Below, one piece after another: positions 8,374-14,229 of a stretch of 36,884 nucleotides of DNA. A program made the position numbers and the translations under genes. Position 1 is the first letter of the stretch; every line of letters starts with the position of its first letter. The notes below the pieces were generated by a model. That model was not told where the DNA came from. It did no database searches and saw nothing but the letters and a program-made list of their open reading frames with translations. Where the stretch lies: positions 1 to 36,884 of the forward strand of contig DVKY01000029.1 of NCBI GenBank assembly GCA_018715765.1, in the 5' to 3' direction. This stretch comes from Fimivicinus intestinavium. Lineage in GTDB: Bacteria; Bacillota; Clostridia; Oscillospirales; Acutalibacteraceae.

Positions 8374-8602
8374 AATCCATTTGCTTTTCTGTGTGGGCCG
8401 TTTCCTGGGTTTGCCGTTTTTGTTCCGCTGCCCGGTCTTCCTCCAGATTCTCCAGCGCAACGCGCACCGCCTCAATGACAAACTGTGAGAAGTTGCAGTT
8501 TGTTCCCCTAAGCTCCAACTCTACCTGGTCGACTATGGCCTGTGGGAAGCGTATGGTCTTATTCACCGTAGACGGCATTTTAGGAATCTTGAACCGACTC
8601 AT
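8372..8602 (-). CDS. Small ribbon-helix-helix-like DNA-binding protein (YlcI/YnfO-like)
   Basis: A 76-residue protein. PSTVNKTIRFPQAIVDQVE followed by NFSQFVIEAVRVALENLEED fits the beta-strand/helix/helix pattern of ribbon-helix-helix (Arc/CopG-like) repressors: a short strand TVNKTIRFP, then two helices. The C-terminal 20 residues are charged and rich in Glu, Gln and Lys. The chosen ATG at 8602 has AAAGGA about 10 nt upstream; a longer reading from 8746 would lack a ribosome site and overlap the inverted repeat. It points away from a strong promoter and a short transcript unit, which suggests it regulates that unit or itself through the repeat at 8712-8757. This is inference; similar proteins are usually annotated only as hypothetical. 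Confidence 0.65.
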   Translation of the reverse strand: MSRFKIPKMPSTVNKTIRFPQAIVDQVELELRGTNCNFSQFVIEAVRVALENLEEDRAAEQKRQTQETAHTEKQMD

Positions 8603-8711
8603 ACAGCTCGAATCCTTTCTCAGCAGGCGTGTTTCAATGGTTAATCTGATAGATAACAGAGATTTCTCCATATTTATAGCGCAGCTCTGTAGTACATTTC
8701 GCAATATATAG

Positions 8712-8757
8712 TGTAATGCAAAACTGAGGGAATTTATGCATTGCAATTTGCATTACA
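8712..8757. promoter_or_regulatory. Inverted-repeat operator candidate
   Basis: TGTAATGCAAA (8712-8722) and TTTGCATTACA (8747-8757) are perfect 11-bp complements; a partial GCATTGCAA copy lies between them at 8738-8746. The right arm sits in the spacer of the rightward promoter at 8741-8769. This is the layout expected for a repressor such as the adjacent ribbon-helix-helix-like protein. Confidence 0.55.
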
Positions 8758-8769
8758 ATGTGATATAAT
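8741..8769 (+). promoter_or_regulatory. Strong extended -10 promoter
   Basis: TTGCAA (8741-8746), 17-bp spacer, TATAAT (8764-8769) with TGA directly before the -10. This is one of the closest matches to consensus in the window, yet no ordinary gene follows before the terminator at 8969-9009. Confidence 0.8.
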
Positions 8770-8794
8770 AACTTCAAAAAGAGATAGATCATGT

Positions 8795-8938
8795 ATGGAG
8801 CGCCTTTCCCAAGGGTTTATGTGGCTTCCATTTTCTTCTTGTTTTTTGTTTGTTTTCTTATTTTGTGAATTTTATCCACGATTTTATCTTGATTTGAGGG
8901 CGGCAAGCAATTTGCCTCTCATGCTTGAGAGAAGATGA
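8795..8938 (+). CDS. Possible small hydrophobic peptide (47 aa)
   Basis: An ATG at 8795 opens a 47-codon frame with a hydrophobic stretch (WLPFSSCFLFVFLF, about residues 10-23) and a basic end. An overlapping frame from the ATG at 8791 encodes 25 residues (stop at 8866-8868) ending in IFFLFFVCFLIL. Both hydrophobic stretches follow from the T-rich DNA, and there is only a poor GAGAT ribosome site, so coding is doubtful. If translated, it would resemble the small membrane peptides of type I toxin systems in size and character, but no sequence match is claimed. Confidence 0.25.
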   Translation: MERLSQGFMWLPFSSCFLFVFLFCEFYPRFYLDLRAASNLPLMLERR

Positions 8939-8968
8939 TTGATTGCTCAGCAGGGCCGCCCGATACAG

Positions 8969-9009
8969 GCATTCTCCCCTGTTGCCCAGAGGGGGAGAAT
9001 GCTTTTTTT
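8969..9009 (+). terminator. Strong intrinsic terminator of the 8776-9009 unit
   Basis: GCATTCTCCCC (8969-8979) pairs with GGGGAGAATGC (8992-9002), followed by T7. Confidence 0.88.
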
Positions 9010-9039
9010 GTGGATAACTCTTCTGCTTCGACAAACTAT

Positions 9040-9068
9040 TTGCTTTCATGCCGTGTTTGTGATAAACT
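9040..9068 (+). promoter_or_regulatory. Possible promoter of the epimerase-ankyrin operon
   Basis: TTGCTT (9040-9045), 17-bp spacer and TAAACT (9063-9068). It is a moderate match lying between the upstream terminator and the epimerase gene, which needs its own promoter. Confidence 0.4.
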
Positions 9069-9204
9069 TGGAAAGAAAATGCCTTTGCTAGGGGAAGCGG
9101 GCGGATTTGTTCCGGCCAGCCGGTTTACTGGAGGCTGTTTGAATGGATGATTGAAACAGCCGGGCATTGCAGGAAAGCAGATTGTTTTTTGGAGGAGAAA
9201 TTGT

Positions 9205-10212
9205 ATGGGAAAGCTTTGTGTGTTGACCGGCGCGACCGGCCATATTGGATATGCTCTGCTGCGGGAGCTGCTTGACAGCGGGGAAAACGTGCGGATTCTC
9301 ATCCGCAAGGATATTCCTCTGTTTGACGGGCTTAATTGCGAGAAAGCGTTTGGGGATGTGACCGACCCGGCCTCGCTGGAAAAAGCGTTTGAAGGTGCCG
9401 ACGTCGTATATCATCTGGCAGGCGTCATCGATATCAATGCGGGCGACGAGAGCCTGATCTGGAATGTGAATGTGCAGGGCACGAAAAATGTGGTCGAGGC
9501 CTGCAAGAAATGTGGGGTGAAACGGCTGGTCTATGCTTCCTCCGTGGATGCGATCCCGCCGCTGCCCGGCAACCAGGTGATGCGCGAGCTTGACCATTTT
9601 GACCCGGATATCCTGGATGGCACCTACGCGAAAACAAAGGCTACGGCTACGCAATATGTGCTGGATAGCCAGTGCGATACGCTGGATGTGGTGGTCACAC
9701 ATCCGGGGGCGTGCTGCGGGCCGTATGACTTCAAGGTTTCCAGCGTGGGTGAGATGGTGCGTATGTATATGCGCGGCAAATTCCCCGTATCGCTCTCCTT
9801 TGGGATGTACAATTTTGTGGATGTGCGCGATGTGGCGAAGGGGATGCACAGCGCCGCCCAAAAGGGCCGCCCCGGCGAGTGCTATATCCTTACCGCAGAG
9901 TCCATCTCAGTGGATCAGCTGCTACATATTTTAGCGGATAAGACGGGGATCCCTGCTTCCAATCTCAAGCTGCCGCTGTGGCTCGCGCAGGCAGCTGCTC
10001 CGTTGATGGAGGTCTACTATAAGGCGGCGCACAAGACGCCGCTGTTTACGCGGTATTCTCTGCGCAAGCTCACCTCCAACTGCAATTTCAGCATTGAAAA
10101 AGCGCAGAAGGAGCTGGATTACCACCCGATGAGCGCGCGAGAATCCTTTTATGATATGGTGGATTGGATTGCGGAAAACGAGCATATTCCGCTGAAAAAA
10201 GCGGCAAAATAA
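9205..10212 (+). CDS. NAD-dependent epimerase/dehydratase (extended SDR family)
   Basis: A 335-residue cytoplasmic oxidoreductase or epimerase acting on a sugar nucleotide, flavonoid-like or steroid-like substrate; the substrate cannot be read from sequence. TGATGHIG (residues 8-15) is the N-terminal NAD(P)-binding glycine motif, VYHLAG follows near residue 70, and the catalytic Tyr-x3-Lys is Y141-A-K-T-K145, with an upstream Ser in VYASSVD. Overall it resembles dihydroflavonol-4-reductase-like SDRs of gut Clostridia. The ATG at 9205 follows GGAGGAG by 8 nt; an ORF extension upstream to 9151 has no ribosome site. The ankyrin-repeat gene follows after 24 nt, probably in the same transcript. 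Confidence 0.8.
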   Translation: MGKLCVLTGATGHIGYALLRELLDSGENVRILIRKDIPLFDGLNCEKAFGDVTDPASLEKAFEGADVVYHLAGVIDINAGDESLIWNVNVQGTKNVVEACKKCGVKRLVYASSVDAIPPLPGNQVMRELDHFDPDILDGTYAKTKATATQYVLDSQCDTLDVVVTHPGACCGPYDFKVSSVGEMVRMYMRGKFPVSLSFGMYNFVDVRDVAKGMHSAAQKGRPGECYILTAESISVDQLLHILADKTGIPASNLKLPLWLAQAAAPLMEVYYKAAHKTPLFTRYSLRKLTSNCNFSIEKAQKELDYHPMSARESFYDMVDWIAENEHIPLKKAAK

Positions 10213-10236
10213 AAAGGAAGGTAAAGGAGGCTGCGG

Positions 10237-10902
10237 ATGGCTGTAACCGGGTTTGTGTGGGGGATGGCCCTACTCGGCATTTTTGGCGCGGCGCTGTGCA
10301 TTGCGGGGATTATCCTGCTGGTTATGCTGCTGAAACGGCGCAAGCGCAAGGGGCTGATTGTGCTGCCCGTTTTGCTTTTGGTGGTTGGCGTGCTTTGCGC
10401 GGCGCTCCCCACCGGTTATTTTGCAATGGTTAACCGCGCGGAAAAGGATCGGGAGCAATCGCGCGGCGCCCTGCTGACGGCGATTGAGCAGGATCCTTCC
10501 GATGCTGCCGCTGTGCAGAGCCTGCTGGATGGAGGAATAGATCCCGATGAGGGCACAGAGAGCGGCTACACACCGCTCATGGCTGCATCTTTCCGGCAGG
10601 GCACGCAGGTGATGGAGCTGCTTCTCCGCGCCGGGGCGGATGTGAACCGGCAGGATAGCAGCGGCCGCACTGCGCTGATGGCTGCATGCAGCCCTCCGGC
10701 CGGGCATTTGCCAGATCCGGAAGGGATTCAGCTTTTGCTGAAAAGCGGCGCGGATATCTTCTTGAAAGATAACAATGGCCGCACCGCCTATGATCTCCTG
10801 ATGCTGCGCGCTGCCGACGATCGAGAGGCCCTGAAAAGGCAGCCGGAGCGCCTGGCAGACTATGAGGCAGCGGTGGAGGCATTGCAGCCGCAGGCAGAAT
10901 GA
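10237..10902 (+). CDS. Membrane-anchored ankyrin-repeat protein
   Basis: A 221-residue protein with two membrane segments (about 8-34 and 41-65, separated by the basic turn KRRKRK) and a soluble C-terminal part of ankyrin repeats (about 75-190). Repeat signatures include GYTPLMAASFRQGTQVMELL, then RAGADVN, GRTALMAACSP and LLKSGADIFLKDNNGRTAYD. Ankyrin repeats bind other proteins; no catalytic motif is seen, and the partner is unknown. ATG at 10237 follows AAAGGAGG by 8 nt. It shares an operon with the SDR gene and is followed by a terminator. Confidence 0.75.
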   Translation: MAVTGFVWGMALLGIFGAALCIAGIILLVMLLKRRKRKGLIVLPVLLLVVGVLCAALPTGYFAMVNRAEKDREQSRGALLTAIEQDPSDAAAVQSLLDGGIDPDEGTESGYTPLMAASFRQGTQVMELLLRAGADVNRQDSSGRTALMAACSPPAGHLPDPEGIQLLLKSGADIFLKDNNGRTAYDLLMLRAADDREALKRQPERLADYEAAVEALQPQAE

Positions 10903-10920
10903 CCCCATAAAAAGAGCAGA

Positions 10921-10975
10921 AAAAGAGAGGCCCATCCTTTCCTGATCGGGAGAGAATGAGCCTCTTTTGATTTTA
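10921..10975 (+). terminator. Terminator after the ankyrin gene
   Basis: AAAAGAGAGGC near 10921 pairs imperfectly with GCCTCTTTT (about 10960), with an inner CATCCTTTCC/GGGAGAGAATG arm, followed by GATTTT. Confidence 0.7.
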
Positions 10976-11004
10976 ACAAATTGGCTGCACCACAAATAAA
11001 ATGA

Positions 11005-11515
11005 TAGAATTTCCCGGTCGGGTCACAAGACCCGACCGGACGTGAATCTAACCTGAAAGCCGTTCAGGGCCTCAAACGGAACGATAGGCCCAGGCGGCAA
11101 CTACTGTCACTGACTGCGTGCACGTGAGGGAACTTTTTGGCCCGGAGGGCAAAAAAGCGAACCTTCCCGCCTGTTTGAAGCCGCGTGAGCGGCTGAGTTC
11201 GGGAAGCGTTCGCCGAACGCGCTGTGGTGTGGCTTATTTAAAAACTGCCGCCGCAGTGCCGTTTATCAACGTCCTTTTGCATCCTTTTCCGACGAGGGAA
11301 AAGGATGGGCCTCCGCGGCCTGAGCGGAATATTTTATCATTTTCATTTGTGGCCGCTTCGATCTGGAGGGAACGGCCAAGTCTGACGTCTGATATCTGGC
11401 ATCTGATTTTGCGGAGCTTGCCGCCGCTGGCCTATTGAAAGGTTTCAGCCACAAAAGTAGATCCAGAAAGTGTTGAGTCCCGGAGAAGCCTCCCGGGGCC
11501 TTTCGTATTGTCCAA
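11005..11515. other. Gene-free, hairpin-dense region (possible structured RNA)
   Basis: No convincing gene lies between 10903 and 11670. A possible promoter, TTGGCT (10981-10986) and TGA-TAGAAT (11002-11010), precedes an unusually dense run of perfect or near-perfect hairpins. These include CCGGTCGGGT (11014-11023) with 11030-11039; CTTTTT-GCCC with GGGC-AAAAAG (11133-11157); and a nested helix from GCGAAC (11157), through TTCCCG (11164) and AGCCGC-GTGA-GCGGCT (11179-11194), closing at 11213. Further hairpins are ATCCTTTTCC with its complement (11281-11306) and TCCGC/GCGGA (11312-11328). The strand, if transcribed, is unknown. An open frame at 11118-11438 crosses these hairpins and has no ribosome site. 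It may be a large non-coding RNA or a decayed repeat-rich element. Confidence 0.4.
11381..11408. repeat. Degenerate 7-nt tandem repeat (4 units)
   Basis: Four consecutive heptamers, TCTGACG, TCTGATA, TCTGGCA and TCTGATT, lie head to tail in a non-coding stretch. A related array on the other strand occurs at 27795-27822. Confidence 0.6.
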
Positions 11516-11670
11516 AGCTTTAAACTTAGCGATAGGCGTACGAGAAAAATGGATATTGTCAACAATTCTTAATAATATCCGAGTTATTCCGGAAAATATT
11601 ATGGAGCAGCAAATTGCTGCCGCTGACTATTAGTAGGATTTATATGATTCAAAAGTGCTAATTTCTGCTG

Positions 11671-12213
11671 TTATAAGGTTATCCAGAATCTCTTCAGGCT
11701 GCGGTTTTTGCCTGGCTCATATACGGTAGATTCATAAATACCACCATTATTAAGTATCGTTTTCTCGCTTCCTATATTGCTATCAATACAGGTTATGAGT
11801 ATTTTATCCAGGCCAATTTCTCTGCAATATGGAAGAACAGCGTTCAACATTGACGTTGCATATCCTTTTCTTCTTTCACCCGGCTTTATCGAATACCCGA
11901 TGTGCCCGCCATACTGAGAAAGATAGTTATTCAAAGAATGCCGCACCTGAATCATTCCAATTACGCGCAAATCCGCCTTGCATACATATAAAAACTGAGT
12001 TGAAATAACGAATCCAACAGGGAGTGTTTCCGGAGCCGAGTATTTTTGGCATTCTCTAATATATGCAACAGGGTCCTCACATTTGCGCAGAGGACCACAA
12101 CCATCCATCGAACCATTGACATCCAGAAAATCTTGCCTATATTCTCTGATTTGTTCTGCGTATATTTCACTTGGCTCAACTAGGAAAAAGCCGCCGGCAT
12201 CAATCGTGATCAT
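11671..12213 (-). CDS. GNAT family N-acetyltransferase
   Basis: A 180-residue acyl-CoA-dependent acetyltransferase of unknown acceptor. The acetyl-CoA-binding motif A is visible as IGYSIKPGERRKGYATSML (the R/Q-x2-G-x-G/A pattern is RRKGYA), followed by LDKILITCIDSNIGSEKTI and NGG, the usual beta5/alpha4 region in which Asn and the following helix contact CoA. The ATG at 12213 has AAGGAGGG about 11 nt upstream; longer reading to 12390 enters the hairpin at 12241-12276. The gene is distinctly richer in A/T than its neighbours and is unlinked in function to the operon upstream, which suggests horizontal acquisition. Similar proteins act on small molecules, ribosomal proteins or antibiotics; no choice can be made. 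Confidence 0.82.
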   Translation of the reverse strand: MITIDAGGFFLVEPSEIYAEQIREYRQDFLDVNGSMDGCGPLRKCEDPVAYIRECQKYSAPETLPVGFVISTQFLYVCKADLRVIGMIQVRHSLNNYLSQYGGHIGYSIKPGERRKGYATSMLNAVLPYCREIGLDKILITCIDSNIGSEKTILNNGGIYESTVYEPGKNRSLKRFWITL

Positions 12214-12240
12214 AGTATTGTTATCCCTCCTTAATGATAT

Positions 12241-12276
12241 GGCCTGCGGCAGTGTTGGTGCAACCTGCCGCAGGCC
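12241..12276. terminator. 12-bp perfect hairpin between PAP2 and GNAT genes
   Basis: GGCCTGCGGCAG (12241-12252) with its exact complement (12265-12276). On the minus strand it lies just beyond the PAP2 stop, so it probably ends the three-gene operon, but the following bases (ATATCATT) are a poor T-tract; the T-richer flank is on the plus side. Confidence 0.5.
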
Positions 12277-12305
12277 TTCTTTGCATTTGTATAAAGGATT
12301 GCCGC

Positions 12306-12920
12306 TTACGCTGCCTTTTTCGCCTTGTGTGCTTCCCAACGGCGCTTGACAACCGGCTCCAGCTTTTTCACCAGTACAATGCCGATCCAACCGTAGAACA
12401 GGCCCGCGATTGCCCCCACGATCACATCCGTCGCATAATGTACATGCACATAAATGCGGGAAAACCCGATTAAAAATGCAAGAAGCAGGGCGGGGATCCC
12501 GATCTTTTTATTCTCCTTCAACATGGGCAGCGCCGCTGCAAAGGAGGAGGAGGTATGGCCCGAGGGGAAAGAGAAGCTTGTCGGCCTGCTGACAATGTCA
12601 GGGTAGGGGAAATCTTTCCAAATGGTAAAGGCTGTAGGATCCGACGGGTCGAACAGGTTGAAGGGACGCGGCCTTGCAATCAGGTTTTTCAGGATGCCGT
12701 CATTGATAATCAGCATCAGAATCAGCGCCGCACCCATCATAAGGCCGCATTTGCGGTATTTTTTCGTGCAGAGCAGGATGACGGCAAGGATAATCCAGAT
12801 CACGCCGCCCTCGCCCAGCAGGGTGATGTATTTCATAATGACATCCAGTACAGGGTTCCACAGAGTATCCCGCACCCATGCGAAAACAGACCAGTCAAAT
12901 TGATAAATTGCATCAATCAT
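12306..12920 (-). CDS. PAP2 family membrane phosphatase
   Basis: A 204-residue integral membrane phosphatase, acting on lipid phosphates, undecaprenyl pyrophosphate or similar substrates at the outer face of the membrane. All three PAP2 signature motifs are present: K78-x6-R85-P86 (KNLIARPRP), PSGH at 119-122, and S154-R155-x5-H161 (SRIYVHVH). About five or six hydrophobic segments flank them. A basic tail (KRRWEAHKAKKAA) ends the protein. The ATG at 12920 is preceded by GGGAGGCAGG. It lies 49 nt after a secreted metallophosphoesterase gene on the same strand, probably one transcript with the GPH transporter. Undecaprenyl-pyrophosphate recycling is the default role, but the phosphatase neighbour allows a scavenging role. 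Confidence 0.88.
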   Translation of the reverse strand: MIDAIYQFDWSVFAWVRDTLWNPVLDVIMKYITLLGEGGVIWIILAVILLCTKKYRKCGLMMGAALILMLIINDGILKNLIARPRPFNLFDPSDPTAFTIWKDFPYPDIVSRPTSFSFPSGHTSSSFAAALPMLKENKKIGIPALLLAFLIGFSRIYVHVHYATDVIVGAIAGLFYGWIGIVLVKKLEPVVKRRWEAHKAKKAA

Positions 12921-12969
12921 AAGCGCTTACCTGCCTCCCTATGTTGAATATTGAGGAGTGGAGGCCTTT

Positions 12970-14187
12970 TTACCGCAGAAGTCTCTCCACATAGCCTACA
13001 TCCGCGCCAAAGAATTGGCAGAGTTCCTTCACAATGGTCACGGGGTTGCCGTCGCTCGTTTGGAACAGGTAGAGAATGGCGTTAAGCACTTCGCTGACGA
13101 CCGTTTTGACCATATCCCAGATATTGTCGGAATCCAGCTCGCCAACCGTAAACAGGCGGTAGCGCAGGCGGGTGATCGGGTTGTCGCCCAGCAGGCCGGC
13201 GAAGGTCAGCAAATGTGTTTCATAGGTGGAGAGGTCGCGCTCGTTAAGCTCAATAACGCGCACGCCGCGCTCCAGCCCATCGCCATATTCATTGAATCCC
13301 GCACCCGGCGTAAAGCCGAGATCTATGCCATCCAGCGTGCCAATATAAGTGTTGGTGTGATTGTGCCCACAGAAGGCGGCGATCACATCGCCCTGCTGAA
13401 CCATCGCATCAAAAAAGCCGCTGTTATAGGAGGGGCCGGCAACCCCCTCATTTTTTTCACCTGAATGAATCAGGCCCTCATCCGCGATGGTCTGCATTTC
13501 AGGCAGCGGGATGTGCTGGAACTCCATGGAGGGAACGGGCACACCGCCGTTTGCCGCTTTCAGCGCCTCGCTTGTGTGGATATACCAGTCGATTTGATCC
13601 TGCTTGATATAGTCATAGGTCGAACCGCCGCCGCCGTGGGAATCGAGCAGGTAAAGGTTAAAAGCGGTGCGCTGCCCGTCGCTGCTGAGAATTGGAAGAT
13701 TGTAGTTGCCCACGCCGGAAACCTCCGGCTCATCGTCGCGCATCAGGCACAGGCTGTGGCGCTGATACATTTTGAGCTGGTCTTCCTTACTGACTGCGAT
13801 AGCGTCGTCGTGATTCCCATAAACGACTGCAAAAGGAATTCCGCGGCGCTCCACCGGGCGAACGATTGCATCAATCGCCATCTGGACCTTGCACTCCAGA
13901 TTGTCACCATCGAAATCGGAATCATAGTTTTTCAGCTGATCTCCGGTGAAGATGACCAAATCCGGCTGGGATTCATCCAACGCCTTTTCGATCAGCGTCA
14001 TCACGTTGGGTGAGGGGATCTGTGTATCCTGCGTGTCAGAAATTTGCAGGATTGTGAACGATCCGTCTTCATTAAATTGAAGCGGCTCGGGCTTTTGCTC
14101 GAATATCGCGCCTGCGGGAGCCATCAGCCCGATCAGAAGCGACAGGGCCAGCGCGAGCGAAATCGCTGTCTGCCGAATGCGTTTCAT
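12970..14187 (-). CDS. Secreted calcineurin-like metallophosphoesterase
   Basis: A 405-residue exported phosphoesterase. Residues 1-28 form a classical signal peptide (MKRIRQ, hydrophobic core, cut near PAGA). The binuclear-metal motifs are in order: ISDTQD (Asp51; the usual His of D-x-H is Gln53), TGD (82-83), GNHD (124-127), FQHIPLPE, and CGHNHTN near residue 290. The family resembles Dcr2/PRP-like phosphoesterases. The C-terminal 60 residues are predicted helical, rich in hydrophobics and without metal ligands, and could be an attachment region. ATG at 14187 follows TGGAGG by 8 nt. It sits 42 nt after a GPH sugar symporter and before PAP2, which suggests that it releases phosphate from an extracellular compound that the symporter then imports; this link is inference. 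Confidence 0.82.
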   Translation of the reverse strand: MKRIRQTAISLALALSLLIGLMAPAGAIFEQKPEPLQFNEDGSFTILQISDTQDTQIPSPNVMTLIEKALDESQPDLVIFTGDQLKNYDSDFDGDNLECKVQMAIDAIVRPVERRGIPFAVVYGNHDDAIAVSKEDQLKMYQRHSLCLMRDDEPEVSGVGNYNLPILSSDGQRTAFNLYLLDSHGGGGSTYDYIKQDQIDWYIHTSEALKAANGGVPVPSMEFQHIPLPEMQTIADEGLIHSGEKNEGVAGPSYNSGFFDAMVQQGDVIAAFCGHNHTNTYIGTLDGIDLGFTPGAGFNEYGDGLERGVRVIELNERDLSTYETHLLTFAGLLGDNPITRLRYRLFTVGELDSDNIWDMVKTVVSEVLNAILYLFQTSDGNPVTIVKELCQFFGADVGYVERLLR

Positions 14188-14229
14188 AAAACAACCTCCA
14201 TCTGATTTTTATATTTCCAGCCTTTCTGG

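Larger units (their letters stand above)
8776..9009 (+). ncRNA. Candidate structured small RNA (about 230 nt)
   Basis: Bounded by a strong promoter and a strong terminator. Its 3' half folds as a long hairpin: GGGCGGC (8898-8904) with GCCGCCC (8955-8961), then AGCAAT (8906-8911) with ATTGCT (8942-8947), then CTCTCA/TGAGAG (8916-8931) around a TGCT loop. The 5' part has a weak hairpin (8796-8830) and then a U-rich, unstructured linker (8831-8895). I do not recognise a known family; 6S, SRP and tmRNA signatures were looked for and not seen. Two tiny ORFs lie inside, so it may instead be a messenger for a small hydrophobic peptide. Confidence 0.45.

Noticed and set aside
8776..9009. 6S RNA, SRP RNA or tmRNA as identity of the short transcript
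   Set aside because: There is no closing stem joining both ends as in 6S, no SRP helix-8 GGAAGCAGC-type motif and no tRNA-like domain.
11118..11438. 106-codon plus-strand frame in the hairpin-rich region
   Set aside because: Crosses several hairpins and the heptamer repeat, has no ribosome site, and no protein-like pattern.
12241..12276. Hairpin as a riboswitch for the GNAT gene
   Set aside because: Although it precedes the GNAT start by about 30 nt on the minus strand, it is a simple perfect stem without conserved aptamer features; a terminator of the upstream operon is simpler.
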